Part shown: piece by piece, positions 25,398 through 35,195 of the stretch
How the letters are laid out: every line of letters begins with the position of its first letter
Position numbering within the stretch: the first letter of the stretch is position 1
Assembly (NCBI RefSeq): GCF_945605565.1
Contig: NZ_OX216966.1
Coordinates: forward strand, 4,580,001-4,644,000
Length of the DNA stretch: 64,000 nucleotides
Direction of reading: 5' to 3'
DNA from: Paenibacillus dendritiformis
Lineage (GTDB): Bacteria; Bacillota; Bacilli; Paenibacillales; Paenibacillaceae
Notes under the pieces: model-generated
The model's database searches: none
Seen by the model: the letters and a program-made list of their open reading frames with translations, nothing else
What the model was told of the DNA's origin: nothing
Position numbers and translations under genes: made by a program

Positions 25398-27166
25398 GCT
25401 CTCACCTGCTCTCTCATGCCTGCAGCAGCGCCCTGCAGCTGGTCTGCATATTGAATATGATAGATATCCTGATAAGTGCCCGGCACCTGAATCAACTCGT
25501 CATGCGTGCCGCGTTGAGTAACCTCGCCTTTGTCGAGGACGATAATCTCATCCGCGTGGCGCAGAGACGAAATGCGGTGCGCAATGATGAAGACCGTGCG
25601 CCCCTTCATCACCTCTTGGAAGCCGGCCTGAATCTCATGCTCGGTCTCCATGTCTACCGCGCTGGTCGCATCGTCCAAAATAAGCACCTTCGGATCCTTC
25701 AGCAGCGCGCGAGCGATCGCGATCCGCTGCTTCTGGCCCCCGGAGAGGCCGAGTCCGCGTTCCCCGACAATCGTATCGTAGCCGAGCGGAAGCTCCATGA
25801 TGAAGTCATGCGCCTTGGACAGCTTGGCTACCCGAATGACATCCTCCATCGTCACGTCATCGCGCCCGTAGGCGATATTATTATAGATGGAAGAAGAGAA
25901 CAGGAACGTCTCCTGGAAGACGGCCGCCATCTGGCTCCGCAGGCTTTGAATGTCCAGATTGCGGATATCCTGTCCATCCAACGTAATGCTGCCCTGCTTC
26001 ACATCATAGGCACGCATCAGCAGCTGGATAATCGTGGTTTTCCCGGAACCGGTTCCACCGAGCAGGCCGATGACCTTGCCAGGCTCCGCATCGATCGTCA
26101 CATTGCGGATGGCGTCAACATCGCCTTCATAGCGGAATGTCACGTCATTGAACTGGACGTGGCCCGTGACCTGGCTGTCATCGAGCACAATCGCATCCTT
26201 CCGGTTCTCAACGTCAACCGGCGTGTCCAGCAGTTCCAGAACCCGTTCGCCGGATGCTTTCGACTGCGTATAGTTGTTGATGTGGAAGCCTACGCCCCAC
26301 ATTGGCCCGATAATGTACCAGATCATGCTGAAGAACGATACCAATTCGCCGAGAGACATCGAATGGTTGATCACCTTCGTTCCCCCAACCGCGATGAGGA
26401 GAACGATACAGAAGCAAGCTAGCATTTCCATCAGCGGAAAATAACGTCCCCACAAGGTCGATGCATAGATTTGGTTGGCCTTGTACGCTTCGTTCCGGTC
26501 GGAGAACTTGTCGACTTCATGGCTCTCGCGCGCGAACGATTTGACGGTACGCACCCCGGTGATATTCTCCTGAACCGCTGTCGTCAATTGGCTGAAGGCA
26601 ATCCGCATTTCCCGGAAAGCCGGGTGAATCTTGGATTCGAAGCGGAAGGCAACGAATACGAGCAACGGAATGGAGACTAGGGTCGTTAGCGTTAACCCCC
26701 AATCGATCGTGAACATCATCGCCGCGCCGAATACCACCATCAGCACCATGTTCAAAATCTGAGCGAACCCGAACCCGATGAAGTTGCGAATCGCTTCCAA
26801 ATCGGCGGTCAGGCGAGACATCAGGTCGCCCGTTCTTGCCTTGTCATAATAGCGGAATGATAAAAATTGAAGCTTGCGATAGCAGGCGCCTCTCATTTCA
26901 TAGGCCACATGATTTCCCAGGCGTCCGCCAAAAAATCCGTGTAAAAATTGCAAAGTGCCTTTGATACTGACAACGACGACTACCGTTATTGCCAGCCAAG
27001 GCACCGATTCGAACCGCTTTTTTGCTATCACGTCGTCGATGAGAATGCGCAGCAGATTGGGATAAACCAATCCGAGCGCCGTCGCAACAATCAAGCAAAG
27101 CACCGATGCGAACAGCAGGCCTCGTTTGGGCCAGTAGAACGAGCCGAGCTGTTTGAAGACGTTCAT
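25394..27166 (-). CDS. Heterodimeric ABC exporter subunit, degenerate-site half (BmrC/YheI-like)
   Basis: A 590-aa half-transporter with six TM helices in the first 320 residues and an NBD with Walker A GGTGSGKT and a canonical signature LGLSGGQKQR. Walker B is followed by Asp instead of the catalytic Glu (LILDDATSAVD). Its Walker motifs would therefore form the non-hydrolysing site with the partner's altered signature, and its intact signature would complete the active site. GGGGAGGAG precedes ATG 27166. The 4-nt overlap with the next gene supports one-to-one assembly. Confidence 0.9.
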   Translation of the reverse strand: MNVFKQLGSFYWPKRGLLFASVLCLIVATALGLVYPNLLRILIDDVIAKKRFESVPWLAITVVVVVSIKGTLQFLHGFFGGRLGNHVAYEMRGACYRKLQFLSFRYYDKARTGDLMSRLTADLEAIRNFIGFGFAQILNMVLMVVFGAAMMFTIDWGLTLTTLVSIPLLVFVAFRFESKIHPAFREMRIAFSQLTTAVQENITGVRTVKSFARESHEVDKFSDRNEAYKANQIYASTLWGRYFPLMEMLACFCIVLLIAVGGTKVINHSMSLGELVSFFSMIWYIIGPMWGVGFHINNYTQSKASGERVLELLDTPVDVENRKDAIVLDDSQVTGHVQFNDVTFRYEGDVDAIRNVTIDAEPGKVIGLLGGTGSGKTTIIQLLMRAYDVKQGSITLDGQDIRNLDIQSLRSQMAAVFQETFLFSSSIYNNIAYGRDDVTMEDVIRVAKLSKAHDFIMELPLGYDTIVGERGLGLSGGQKQRIAIARALLKDPKVLILDDATSAVDMETEHEIQAGFQEVMKGRTVFIIAHRISSLRHADEIIVLDKGEVTQRGTHDELIQVPGTYQDIYHIQYADQLQGAAAGMREQVRA

Positions 27167-27517
27167 CGGACTTCTCCTCCCCTAAGTGTCTTTCGTGGTG
27201 GCTGCTCAAATCATCTGTCCCCGCCGACGCGGCACACCGGAACGAATCGGAAGGCAAACATTTTGAACGCGCACTCATTAGATGTATTGCAGTTTATCAT
27301 CGGCCCCATCCAACGGCAAAACGGCAATTCGCTCATAATTCCGGTTATGACTTCCTATTTCGAGAATTCAGAGAACGAATCCGATGATCTCTTTTAAATC
27401 ATCTGATTTCCTTCGTTCCTAGCCGCTATAGACACAATAACGCTTACCCCGTTCATACGTGGTAAGCGTTATCTTCGAATTGATGCCTTTTTGATATAGA
27501 AAGCCGTTCAACTCATC
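27167..27517. other. Intergenic region between dynA end and ABC exporter start
   Basis: These 351 nt contain no supported gene. They hold the dynA downstream hairpin at 27437-27472 and, nearer 27300, the presumed exporter promoter, for which only a weak TTGCCG-N17-TAAACT candidate is visible on the minus strand. Confidence 0.6.
27437..27472 (-). terminator. Hairpin downstream of dynA
   Basis: ATAACGCTTACC (27437-27448) and GGTAAGCGTTAT (27461-27472) form a perfect 12-bp stem with a 12-nt loop about 45 nt past the dynA stop. The tail on the minus strand is TTGTGTC, so the T-run is weak. Confidence 0.55.
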
Positions 27518-30500
27518 TCATTCCAGCGTGCGCCGCACCGCCTCGATCGCTTCGCGCAGCGGCTCTGCGTCATAGTCCGTCCGCGATGCTTCATCAAGGC
27601 GCGCGGCATGGGTGCGCAGCGCATCCTCCCATTGTCCGCGCAGCAGCTGGACGGTCTGGCCCATCTGCTGCAGGGCATGTTCCGCGAAGGCATCGCGATG
27701 GGCGCGCACCGTCAATTGAATCGCCTGCGACGCTTTTTCTTCGAGCGCCTGACGCAGCGCCTCGCGGCCACCTCCTTCGAAGAAGGCTTTGGCGTTGCGG
27801 AAATAGGAGCGCAGCCAACGGACCGACACGTCTGCCGGTTCGGCCGGCTCCTCTACCTCCGGCGTTGGCCATGACTCCAGCGGTTCCGCCGCCAAGGCGA
27901 AGCCGGGAAGCTGCTGCTCGCAATATTCGAGCAGACGCGCACGCTGTCCCTGCACGATTCGCTTGGCTGTCTGCTCCAACCGAAGCGACGTCGCGTACAG
28001 CTCATTGGACAGCTCCTTGCGGAACAGACGCAGCCATTCGCGATAGCACCGCTCCAGCGCGGCGTCACCGCCGCGCTCATCCTGACGCAGGGAGGCCGGA
28101 TTGAACGCGTACGCGAAGCTGTCATTGAACCGGAACAGCATCCGCTGCCGAACGTGGTACAGCAGCTCGTCGGCTTCCTGCTCCAGGCGGGCGCGCTCGC
28201 CGGCATGCAGCCATTCGCAGGCCTGCGTCTCGCATTCGGCAGCCGCCTGCTTGATGTGCTCCGCCTGGCGGGCCCGCTCCGATGCGTCCGCATGAGCAGC
28301 ATCCCACATCGCCAGGAGCTGCGACAGCACCCGCCGCAGCTCCTGGCGGGATACTTCCGCGCTCAGGCCGGCCAGATCCTCCGAGGCGAAGCGCAGGAAC
28401 TGCTCTTCGAAGGCGGCAAGCCCGGAAGCCTGCCACTCCTCCGTATTCCCCGACAGCCGGGCTTCCAGTCCCCGCAAGCTTGATACCGGGAACAAGCGCG
28501 GACGGCGGATGCCGAATTCCGTCAGCCGATCCGAGACGTAGCTTACGACTCCCTCCAGCTCCTCCCCGGACGCCGCCAGATCCGCGGCGTTGACGAGGAA
28601 GAACATCTTATCCAGCTCGAAGGCGTCCTTCACGCGGCCGAGCTGGGTCAAGAACTGGCGATCCGCCTGGGAGAAGGCGTGGTTGTAATAGGTCACGAAC
28701 AGAATCATATCCGCATTTTTCATGTAATTGAAGGTAACGCCGGTATGGCGGGCATTGATGGAATCTGCGCCCGGCGTATCGACGAGCACGAACCCTTCCC
28801 GGGTCAGCGGGCTGTCCAGGTGCAGATCGATCCGCTCGACGAACGCAGACTTCCATTCATCCTTGACGTAGGCGCGGTATTCCTCCCAGCCGACATCGAG
28901 CGCCGCCCCGAGATGCGGGCGCGCATCGTCATATCCCCGCTTGACCGCCTGGATGAAGCTATAGTGCGGACGCCCGGTCGGGTGCAGCGTCTCCGGCGAA
29001 TGCCGGTCCAGCGCCTTCAGCACCTCATCCATGTCCATAGCGGCGGCCCCGCGCTCGCCCATGCTCTCCAGCGCGAAGCGGACATCGTCGAGCAGCTTGG
29101 CCGCGCTCTTCATCGTAATGCGCGCCGTGCCATGCGGATGTTCCTCCGTCGGCGCTGCGATCGTATTGATGGCGGCGGTCGTCGGATTCGGCGAGACCGG
29201 GAGCGCGTCCTGGCCCATCAGGGCGTTGGCGAACGACGATTTTCCAGCGCTGAACGCCCCGAACAAGGCGACTGTGAACCGGTTCGCCTCAAGCCGCGCG
29301 GCCTTGTCGCGCAGTCCTTGCGCGAGCGGGCGCATCGCCGGCAGCGGCTCCAGCGCCTGCGCGGCCTGCGTCAGCCGCTGCGCCGCATCGCGCAGCAGCC
29401 GGCGCGCCCCGGCCGCTTGCACGGGTGCGCCCGCCGGCGCTTCCGCTGCGGCCAGCCGCGGTCCGCGCAGCGCAGGCGGCGGTGCTTCCGCCGCGCCGGT
29501 GTCCTGCGCCGGCATGAGGCGCGTCTGAGGCCGCTCCACTGGCGGCAGCAAGCGCTGCGGGTCGTCCGCTTCAATGGAACGGACGGCCTCCCACGAGGCG
29601 AGCAAAGCAGCGCGCTGTTCCGCAATAGCGCGCTCCTGCGCGGCCAGCCGCTCGTCTTCCGCCAGCTCGGCGCTCAGCTCGCCAGCCTGCGCCCGCAGCG
29701 CAGCGGCCTCCCGCTCCAGCCGGGCACGCTGCGCAGCCAGGTACGGCTCCGCCTGAGCCAGGACGGCGCGGCGAATCAGCGATCGCGCCTCGTCGCCGAG
29801 CGCGCGGCAATAATTGAGTGTATACTCCGAAGGGGCCCCTGCCCCAGGCTGAACCGCTTGCGCCAGCCACGGGCCATCCAGCGCCGGCAGCGCCGCTTCC
29901 ATCTCTGCGGCCGCCTTCGCCTCGTCCATTCCGGCAGCACGGGCCGCTTCCCGGATCATGCGCAGCACATGGACCTCCACATTGGCGCGGATTCCTTCCC
30001 GCCAAGCATCCGCGAAGGTAGCCAGGCGCCGCTCGCGCTCCTGCTCCGTCTTCGCGCCGGAGAAGAGCAATCCGACCCGGAAGCCGGGCATTCGCGCCTC
30101 CAAATACGACTGGGCCAGGTCGCGCGTCGCCGCCGGCGTAATATTCGCATCCCGCAACAGCTTCTGCAGCGCCTCCTGGAAGGCAGAAGACACGGATTGC
30201 GCTTCGGCCTCCGCGGCGCGCACGGCCGCCTGCTGCGCCTCCCAGCGCTGCCGAAGCGCCTGTGCCGCTTCCGTCCCGCCCAACGCTTCCATCCACGCCT
30301 GCCGCGCCTGCTCGATCGGCGCGGTGCGCATCGCGATATGGGAGACGGCCAGTTCCCTCGCTGCCCGCTCCACACCGAACCGGACCAGCGCCTCCTTGTC
30401 TTCAACAATGCGGCGCATATAGCGCTCCAGCGTTGTCCATTCGTTAAGCGGATGATCCGGCTCTTTCAAGCTGACATAGAATATGGCAGCCGGCTTGAGC

Positions 30501-31207
30501 TGCCAGGCGTCCAACGCCCGCTTCACGTCGTCCCGGTAGACGTCGAACGCGATCTCGCGCTCCCGGTGCTTGTCTATCTGGTTCACGATCCAGATGAGCG
30601 GCTTGCCGGCATCGGCCACTTCCTTCGCGAACGCAAAATTATATTCGGATTGAACATGGTTGTAATCAGTAACATAGAACACGACATCGGCCAAGTGCAT
30701 AGCCGCTTCGGTCGCTTCCCGATGGGCCGGATCGGCCGAATCCACTCCGGGCGTATCGAGCAGGGCAGCCCCTTCCTTCAGCCAGTCGGCTTCATTGTAC
30801 AGATAGACCCGTTCCACGGCCGCCCCGTCACGGCATACCTCCGCCAGCTGTTCAATCGGCACGGAGACGACGCTCGCTTGCTCCCCGTCCCTGCGCATGA
30901 TTTCGGCGCGCCGCTTGCCGTAGCGAACGGTGACCACGTTCGCGCTCGTCGGGATGGGACTGGACGGCAGCAGCTCCGCTCCGCACAGCCGATTGATAAC
31001 CGTCGATTTGCCGGCAGAGAAATGCCCGCAAAACGCCAAAATAATTGTGCCGTCCCGCCATTTGCCGAGCAAATCAAGCATTTGCCGGCTCCGGCCGAGA
31101 TCGCCTGTCTCGCGGAATTGATCCGCCGTATGTTCGAGCCACGCTTCCATGGAGCTAATTCCTGCTGTCGTTTCTGCGGCCGTTTGCTTTGCATTCAAGT
31201 CCAGCAT
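27518..31207 (-). CDS. dynA: Double-headed bacterial dynamin (DynA type)
   Basis: A 1229-aa protein with two dynamin-like GTPase modules in tandem, the arrangement of Bacillus DynA (YpbR), which tethers and fuses membranes and aids membrane repair. First G1 is GHFSAGKST (about 61-69) with DTPG in 'LLDTPGVDSADP'; second G1 is GAFSAGKSS (about 650) with 'VDTPGADSINARH' near 810. Long Ala/Glu/Arg-rich helical stalks follow each head, and the inter-head linker is very GC- and Ala-rich. I chose the ATG at 31207 because GGAGG is 8 nt upstream; the ATG at 31213 is only 2 nt from it. Confidence 0.9.
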   Translation of the reverse strand: MLDLNAKQTAAETTAGISSMEAWLEHTADQFRETGDLGRSRQMLDLLGKWRDGTIILAFCGHFSAGKSTVINRLCGAELLPSSPIPTSANVVTVRYGKRRAEIMRRDGEQASVVSVPIEQLAEVCRDGAAVERVYLYNEADWLKEGAALLDTPGVDSADPAHREATEAAMHLADVVFYVTDYNHVQSEYNFAFAKEVADAGKPLIWIVNQIDKHREREIAFDVYRDDVKRALDAWQLKPAAIFYVSLKEPDHPLNEWTTLERYMRRIVEDKEALVRFGVERAARELAVSHIAMRTAPIEQARQAWMEALGGTEAAQALRQRWEAQQAAVRAAEAEAQSVSSAFQEALQKLLRDANITPAATRDLAQSYLEARMPGFRVGLLFSGAKTEQERERRLATFADAWREGIRANVEVHVLRMIREAARAAGMDEAKAAAEMEAALPALDGPWLAQAVQPGAGAPSEYTLNYCRALGDEARSLIRRAVLAQAEPYLAAQRARLEREAAALRAQAGELSAELAEDERLAAQERAIAEQRAALLASWEAVRSIEADDPQRLLPPVERPQTRLMPAQDTGAAEAPPPALRGPRLAAAEAPAGAPVQAAGARRLLRDAAQRLTQAAQALEPLPAMRPLAQGLRDKAARLEANRFTVALFGAFSAGKSSFANALMGQDALPVSPNPTTAAINTIAAPTEEHPHGTARITMKSAAKLLDDVRFALESMGERGAAAMDMDEVLKALDRHSPETLHPTGRPHYSFIQAVKRGYDDARPHLGAALDVGWEEYRAYVKDEWKSAFVERIDLHLDSPLTREGFVLVDTPGADSINARHTGVTFNYMKNADMILFVTYYNHAFSQADRQFLTQLGRVKDAFELDKMFFLVNAADLAASGEELEGVVSYVSDRLTEFGIRRPRLFPVSSLRGLEARLSGNTEEWQASGLAAFEEQFLRFASEDLAGLSAEVSRQELRRVLSQLLAMWDAAHADASERARQAEHIKQAAAECETQACEWLHAGERARLEQEADELLYHVRQRMLFRFNDSFAYAFNPASLRQDERGGDAALERCYREWLRLFRKELSNELYATSLRLEQTAKRIVQGQRARLLEYCEQQLPGFALAAEPLESWPTPEVEEPAEPADVSVRWLRSYFRNAKAFFEGGGREALRQALEEKASQAIQLTVRAHRDAFAEHALQQMGQTVQLLRGQWEDALRTHAARLDEASRTDYDAEPLREAIEAVRRTLE

Positions 31208-31249
31208 CTTCATGTCCTCCGGTCTAGGAAAATAAGGCCTGATATAATG

Positions 31250-31289
31250 AAAACCGAGCCTTGGCGTGCATCCGCCTTAGACTCGGTTT
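31250..31289 (-). terminator. Hairpin between the small upstream gene and dynA
   Basis: AAACCGAG and CTCGGTTT form the outer stem, with TGGCG/CGCC inner pairing, and the minus-strand tail is TTTTCATTATA. It ends the transcript of the 85-aa gene and suggests dynA has its own start. Confidence 0.6.
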
Positions 31290-31304
31290 CTAGTTTACCA
31301 TATT

Positions 31305-31562
31305 TTATTGTTCCGGGAGGATAATTTCAAATTGCTCGCCGTGCTGCAAAATGGTGATGCCCAAATCCTTCACCTTCATCACGACGACCCCCCGCTTCTG
31401 GCGCATGCGATCCACATATTGCGCAGGCACCTCGCCGGCTCCGTATATCGTGACGCCTTCGACTTCTTTCTCTTCATCCTCCTGCAGCGGAGTCTGAATG
31501 ATAGCCTCGTAGATATCGGAAAACTGCTCAAAATCATTCGTATAGACAGAAATGCATTTCAT
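31305..31562 (-). CDS. 85-aa hypothetical protein
   Basis: A small acidic protein (MKCISVYTNDFEQFSDIYEAI...) with 'EGVTIYGAGEVPAQYVDRMRQKRGVVVMKVKD'. This reads as an alpha/beta domain, without signal peptide or membrane segment. GAGGAG is 8 nt before ATG 31562. It lies 22 nt downstream of nth on the same strand and is followed by a terminator, so it is probably co-transcribed with nth. I do not recognise the family. Confidence 0.7.
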   Translation of the reverse strand: MKCISVYTNDFEQFSDIYEAIIQTPLQEDEEKEVEGVTIYGAGEVPAQYVDRMRQKRGVVVMKVKDLGITILQHGEQFEIILPEQ

Positions 31563-31584
31563 CGCGACCGCTCCTCACGTTCTT

Positions 31585-32253
31585 TTATTTTCCAGTCTTT
31601 CTTGGTTTGGTCGCTTTCATACGTGCTTTTCCCACGCGGCAGCAATCGATGAGAGGACAAATCTCGCACCGGGGCGACTGCGCTTTGCAATGATAACGTC
31701 CAAAAAATATAAGCCGGTGATGCGTAAGCGTCCATTCGTCCCGCGGAACTTTGCGCATCAGCTTCTTCTCCACTTCCAGCACGCTGTCCTGTTCATCGGC
31801 CAGCTTCAAGCGCTTGGCTACCCGTTCCACATGCGTATCGACCGCGATCGCCGGCACGCCGAACGCATTGGAGACGACGACATTCGCCGTCTTGCGACCG
31901 ACGCCGGGAAGCTCGGTTAATTGGGCATGTTCCCGGGGCACCTCACCGTCATACTTGTCGAGCAGCATGCGGCACAGCTTCTGGATATTGCTTGCCTTGT
32001 TGCGGTACAGCCCGATGCGCCGGATGTCCGCCTGCAGTTCCTCCAGCGGCACCGACAAATAATCCTCGGGACGCTTATACTTCCGGAACAAGTCCGCGGT
32101 TACCTTATTGACGGTCTCGTCCGTGCATTGGGCCGACAACAGAACGGCAATCGTCAATTCGAACGGATTGGAATGGATCAACTCGCAATGCGCATCCGGA
32201 TACATGCTGGCGATCGTGTCCAATATTCGGCGTACACGTGCACTGGTTGCCAA
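31585..32253 (-). CDS. nth: Endonuclease III (DNA glycosylase/AP lyase)
   Basis: A 222-aa base-excision repair enzyme removing oxidised pyrimidines. The helix-hairpin-helix LPGVGRKTANVV carries the catalytic Lys, 'AVDTHVERVAKRL' carries the catalytic Asp, and the C-terminal 4Fe-4S loop has the C-x6-C-x2-C-x5-C spacing (CKAQSPRCEICPLIDCC). The start is TTG at 32253 with GGAGG 7 nt upstream. In Bacillus nth follows dnaD; here dnaD-asnS lie about 26 kb away and nth sits near dynA. Confidence 0.94.
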   Translation of the reverse strand: MATSARVRRILDTIASMYPDAHCELIHSNPFELTIAVLLSAQCTDETVNKVTADLFRKYKRPEDYLSVPLEELQADIRRIGLYRNKASNIQKLCRMLLDKYDGEVPREHAQLTELPGVGRKTANVVVSNAFGVPAIAVDTHVERVAKRLKLADEQDSVLEVEKKLMRKVPRDEWTLTHHRLIFFGRYHCKAQSPRCEICPLIDCCRVGKARMKATKPRKTGK

Positions 32254-32275
32254 TTCTTTCCCTCCATTCCTTAGG

Positions 32276-32313
32276 TAAAAACCGTCTCATCCCTGAACAG
32301 GAATGAGACGGTC
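32276..32313 (-). terminator. Strong rho-independent terminator of the SLH protein gene
   Basis: ACCGTCTCATTCCTG pairs with CAGGGATGAGACGGT on the minus strand with one bulge, followed by TTTTTA. It lies 20 nt past the SLH gene stop and upstream of nth. Confidence 0.85.
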
Positions 32314-32333
32314 TAATACAACCCTATTGTATT

Positions 32334-35093
32334 TTAAGACAATCTTTCGATTTCAACAACCTTGTTTTTCACGATATAGAGCATAATTTCAGTGTCTTCC
32401 TTAATGGTGGACAATGAAATTTTGTCGCCTTTGGAATGAACATACACATTTGGCGCCATGTTGAAGATATAGTTGCTCTCCGCAAGCGAACGCTTCACGT
32501 ACAGCTCATCTCCGCTTACTCTCCAGAAGCTCCGCTTCGTGCCGGTAATCAGATTGACGGTGGTCAGACCGTCCACGTTCTTGCGGACAAAGACCCGATC
32601 GCCGGTTTTGAGCGCATTTATACTGCCTGTGGAAGACTCGTCCACTTGAATTACCGGATTTTTGCCGAGCTGATGCACCGACGCGCCGCCATCATTATCA
32701 CGAACCGTCATCACCCCGGTAGAGGCGTCAATCGATTCGATACGCCCAAAGGTCACTTGCACCTTGCTTGCTTCGACGAAGTTGCGGCCGTCCATCACCA
32801 CATTGAGGTACTCGTTCGGTTTGATATCGGCCAGTTTGATGGTTTTGCGTTCAATATCATAAAGTGCAGCTCCGCCAGCATAAAATTCTTCGACGGTCGA
32901 GCCGGATGTGCGGAGACGGATCCGGTTCCGTGATGTATCAACGGCTTGAACCTCGAACTGTTCGATCGATCGCAGCGCCAGAGAGTTGATGGTCGTCTGA
33001 TCGTCCGTCAAGTAGGCCACGATATGATCGCCGCTATGGAGATCGGCCACCGTCGCGCTCGCCTTATCGAATCTCTCCACGTTCAATGTTGTGTTCCGGT
33101 AAGGCAGGGTAACCGACATGCCGTTCTCCAGCTTCATCGTCACCGTCTTGGCGGTGCTGCTTGCCGAAATGAACGTACCTTCGAACTTGTTGACGAATTG
33201 GACCAGCAGCGCTTGATTGGCGGTATGCTGAATATTCGCTTTCTTCTTGCCCTCCCGCAGTTCGCTTGCCATATCATCAAGATACACTCTGTCGCCGTTG
33301 CGTTCGAAGCGGGTCTCGTTGGTCAATTTCAAGGCATAAGGAACTTTGTTCGCGTCCATTACGGTCAACAGATTGTTCGTTTTGTCATAGTTGATCACCG
33401 TGACCCCGATCAGCGTCTCCAGCTTGCGGTCGAGCACTTTAATTTTCGTAACCAGATCATCGCTGTTCAACGTCAGCTCCACCCGATCGCCGAATTCTCC
33501 GGCAACCAGATCGTCGAACGTCGGAACCTTGATGCCTTCCATAATGATTTCCACGTTCGGCGCAAGCATCTTCGCTTCCAGCTTGTCATTCTCCTTGCGG
33601 ATCGTCAAGCTCGTCTTCGCCGCGCCCTTCTCGTACAGACGGCCTGTCACCGTCATCTCCGTCAGCTGCGTCAGTTCAATCGACTGCACGATGCTGTTCT
33701 TGACCACGTAGGAGATTGCCGAATCCGGCTTCAAATCTTTGATGCCGTTCATCAGTTGATCCTTGTAGCGCACAACCGAGTCCTCAGCAACGGTAAAGGT
33801 ATCCTGGCTTCCGCTCTCCGACTTAATCGTAATGGAACGGTTGGTCGCGTCAACGGCGACAACAGTTCCTTTGTCCGATTTGTTGACAGGGCCGGACTTC
33901 ACTTGAATCTCGATCACTTTGCGATCGGAGGTGAAGGTTTCCCGCTTAATCTCCAGCACGCTGTCCTCCGTCAGCTCCGAAGCCTGGATCGAATTGCCGT
34001 TTGCGTCTTTGAGTACTGTCGACGAATCATAGAAAATTTCACTCAAATCTGCTGTGCCGTCACGTTTCACGTACAGCTTATTCTCCGAGCCGACAGCGTA
34101 TTTCAGCGTCGCCTGAGAGGTTTCCACCTGCGGCGTGCTGTCCAGCAGCTCGACGAAGGCGCCAGCCCCGCCGCTGCCAAGGACGCGCACCTTCGTGTAC
34201 AGCGCCAGATCGGATGCCTTGATCGCTTTCTCCGAATCGGCCTGGTAATACAGCGTCTTGTCGTCGAGACGGAATGTCGAAGCCTGGCCATCCTCCCCGT
34301 ACAGGCGGATTTCCTTATCTGTCAAGGCCATAATATATCCGATCGACTCATTCTCGCGCTTGACGTCCGCTATCTTCTCCCCGCGGCTGAAAAAGGTCGC
34401 AAGCTGCGCGCGAGTGACCTTGCCCTGCGGGTCGAATTTGTTGCCGTTCAGGCCGGCTGCCAGCTTCAAATCGACGGCAGTGTTGACATAACCGAGCGCA
34501 GACGAGGAAATCTTGCTGTTATCGGCGAAAGAAGTCTGCTTGTTCTTCGCCTGCTTGGCATCCTCTTCCTTGCCGACGGCACGCACGAGAATTTTTGTAA
34601 TCCATTCACGCGTCGCCTTCTTCTCGCCCCAGCTGTTCTTCGGATCCGGATTTGCCATCTCCTCGTTCTTGTCGATAAGCCCCTTCTGGAAGGCAAGCAC
34701 GACGTACGGCTTGAAAATGTTGCCGACCTTGAAATCAGCTGGCAGAGCGACCGAATCGGAAGAGTTCAGTTCTCCCTGCAGCCCCATGAAGCGGATCGCC
34801 ATCGTAATCGCCTCTTGCTGGGTGACGTCATCATTCGGGCGGAATTTGCCGTTGTTCCCCTTCAAAATATCCAAAGCTGCGAGCTTATGTATATGCTTCT
34901 CAGCCCAGAATCCCAAATTAACATCGCTGAACATCGGGCTTACTCCCGCGGACGCAGACTGATTCTGCGCCGTCTGTCCGGACTCTGCCGCCAAGACTGC
35001 CATTGGCGCGGAAGTGAGCGTCAGCGTGACGGCAAGCAGTGCGCTGCCAAGTGTATGGAACTTGCGCTTTGGTTGTGTATCATTCGATTGCAT
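32334..35093 (-). CDS. S-layer homology (SLH) domain surface protein
   Basis: A 919-aa exported protein. The signal peptide ends near residue 35 (AVLAAES). Three SLH modules occupy about 54-240: 'MFSDVNLGFWAEKHIHKLAALDILKGNNGKFRPND', a second ending in 'TREWITKILVRA' and a third ending in 'GKVTRAQLATFFSRGE'. These bind pyruvylated secondary wall polymer. The remaining about 680 residues are beta-rich repeats without a recognised catalytic domain. GGGGAAGGGG precedes ATG. It is flanked by terminator-like stems, so probably monocistronic and possibly highly expressed. Confidence 0.88.
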   Translation of the reverse strand: MQSNDTQPKRKFHTLGSALLAVTLTLTSAPMAVLAAESGQTAQNQSASAGVSPMFSDVNLGFWAEKHIHKLAALDILKGNNGKFRPNDDVTQQEAITMAIRFMGLQGELNSSDSVALPADFKVGNIFKPYVVLAFQKGLIDKNEEMANPDPKNSWGEKKATREWITKILVRAVGKEEDAKQAKNKQTSFADNSKISSSALGYVNTAVDLKLAAGLNGNKFDPQGKVTRAQLATFFSRGEKIADVKRENESIGYIMALTDKEIRLYGEDGQASTFRLDDKTLYYQADSEKAIKASDLALYTKVRVLGSGGAGAFVELLDSTPQVETSQATLKYAVGSENKLYVKRDGTADLSEIFYDSSTVLKDANGNSIQASELTEDSVLEIKRETFTSDRKVIEIQVKSGPVNKSDKGTVVAVDATNRSITIKSESGSQDTFTVAEDSVVRYKDQLMNGIKDLKPDSAISYVVKNSIVQSIELTQLTEMTVTGRLYEKGAAKTSLTIRKENDKLEAKMLAPNVEIIMEGIKVPTFDDLVAGEFGDRVELTLNSDDLVTKIKVLDRKLETLIGVTVINYDKTNNLLTVMDANKVPYALKLTNETRFERNGDRVYLDDMASELREGKKKANIQHTANQALLVQFVNKFEGTFISASSTAKTVTMKLENGMSVTLPYRNTTLNVERFDKASATVADLHSGDHIVAYLTDDQTTINSLALRSIEQFEVQAVDTSRNRIRLRTSGSTVEEFYAGGAALYDIERKTIKLADIKPNEYLNVVMDGRNFVEASKVQVTFGRIESIDASTGVMTVRDNDGGASVHQLGKNPVIQVDESSTGSINALKTGDRVFVRKNVDGLTTVNLITGTKRSFWRVSGDELYVKRSLAESNYIFNMAPNVYVHSKGDKISLSTIKEDTEIMLYIVKNKVVEIERLS

Positions 35094-35155
35094 ATGTAAA
35101 TCCCCTTCCCCAAATAGTCCATAAAAATTGCTATAAGTAGTTCCATTTCGACAAG

Positions 35156-35180
35156 AACAGGGGCAATTCCTGCCCCTGTT
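35156..35180 (-). terminator. Hairpin between the GerMN lipoprotein and SLH genes
   Basis: AACAGGGGCA (35156-35165) and TGCCCCTGTT (35171-35180) form a perfect 10-bp stem with a 5-nt loop just downstream of the GerMN gene stop. The T-run is weak. Confidence 0.55.
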
Positions 35181-35195
35181 CCCAAAAAGTTCGTA

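Noticed and set aside
28679..31324. 881-aa open frame on the plus strand antisense to dynA
   Set aside because: It is the shadow of the GC-rich dynA gene. Composition is Arg/Gln-rich, and the dynA frame carries clear GTPase motifs.
32946..35099. 717-aa open frame antisense to the SLH protein gene
   Set aside because: Shadow frame; the minus-strand product has a signal peptide and three SLH domains.
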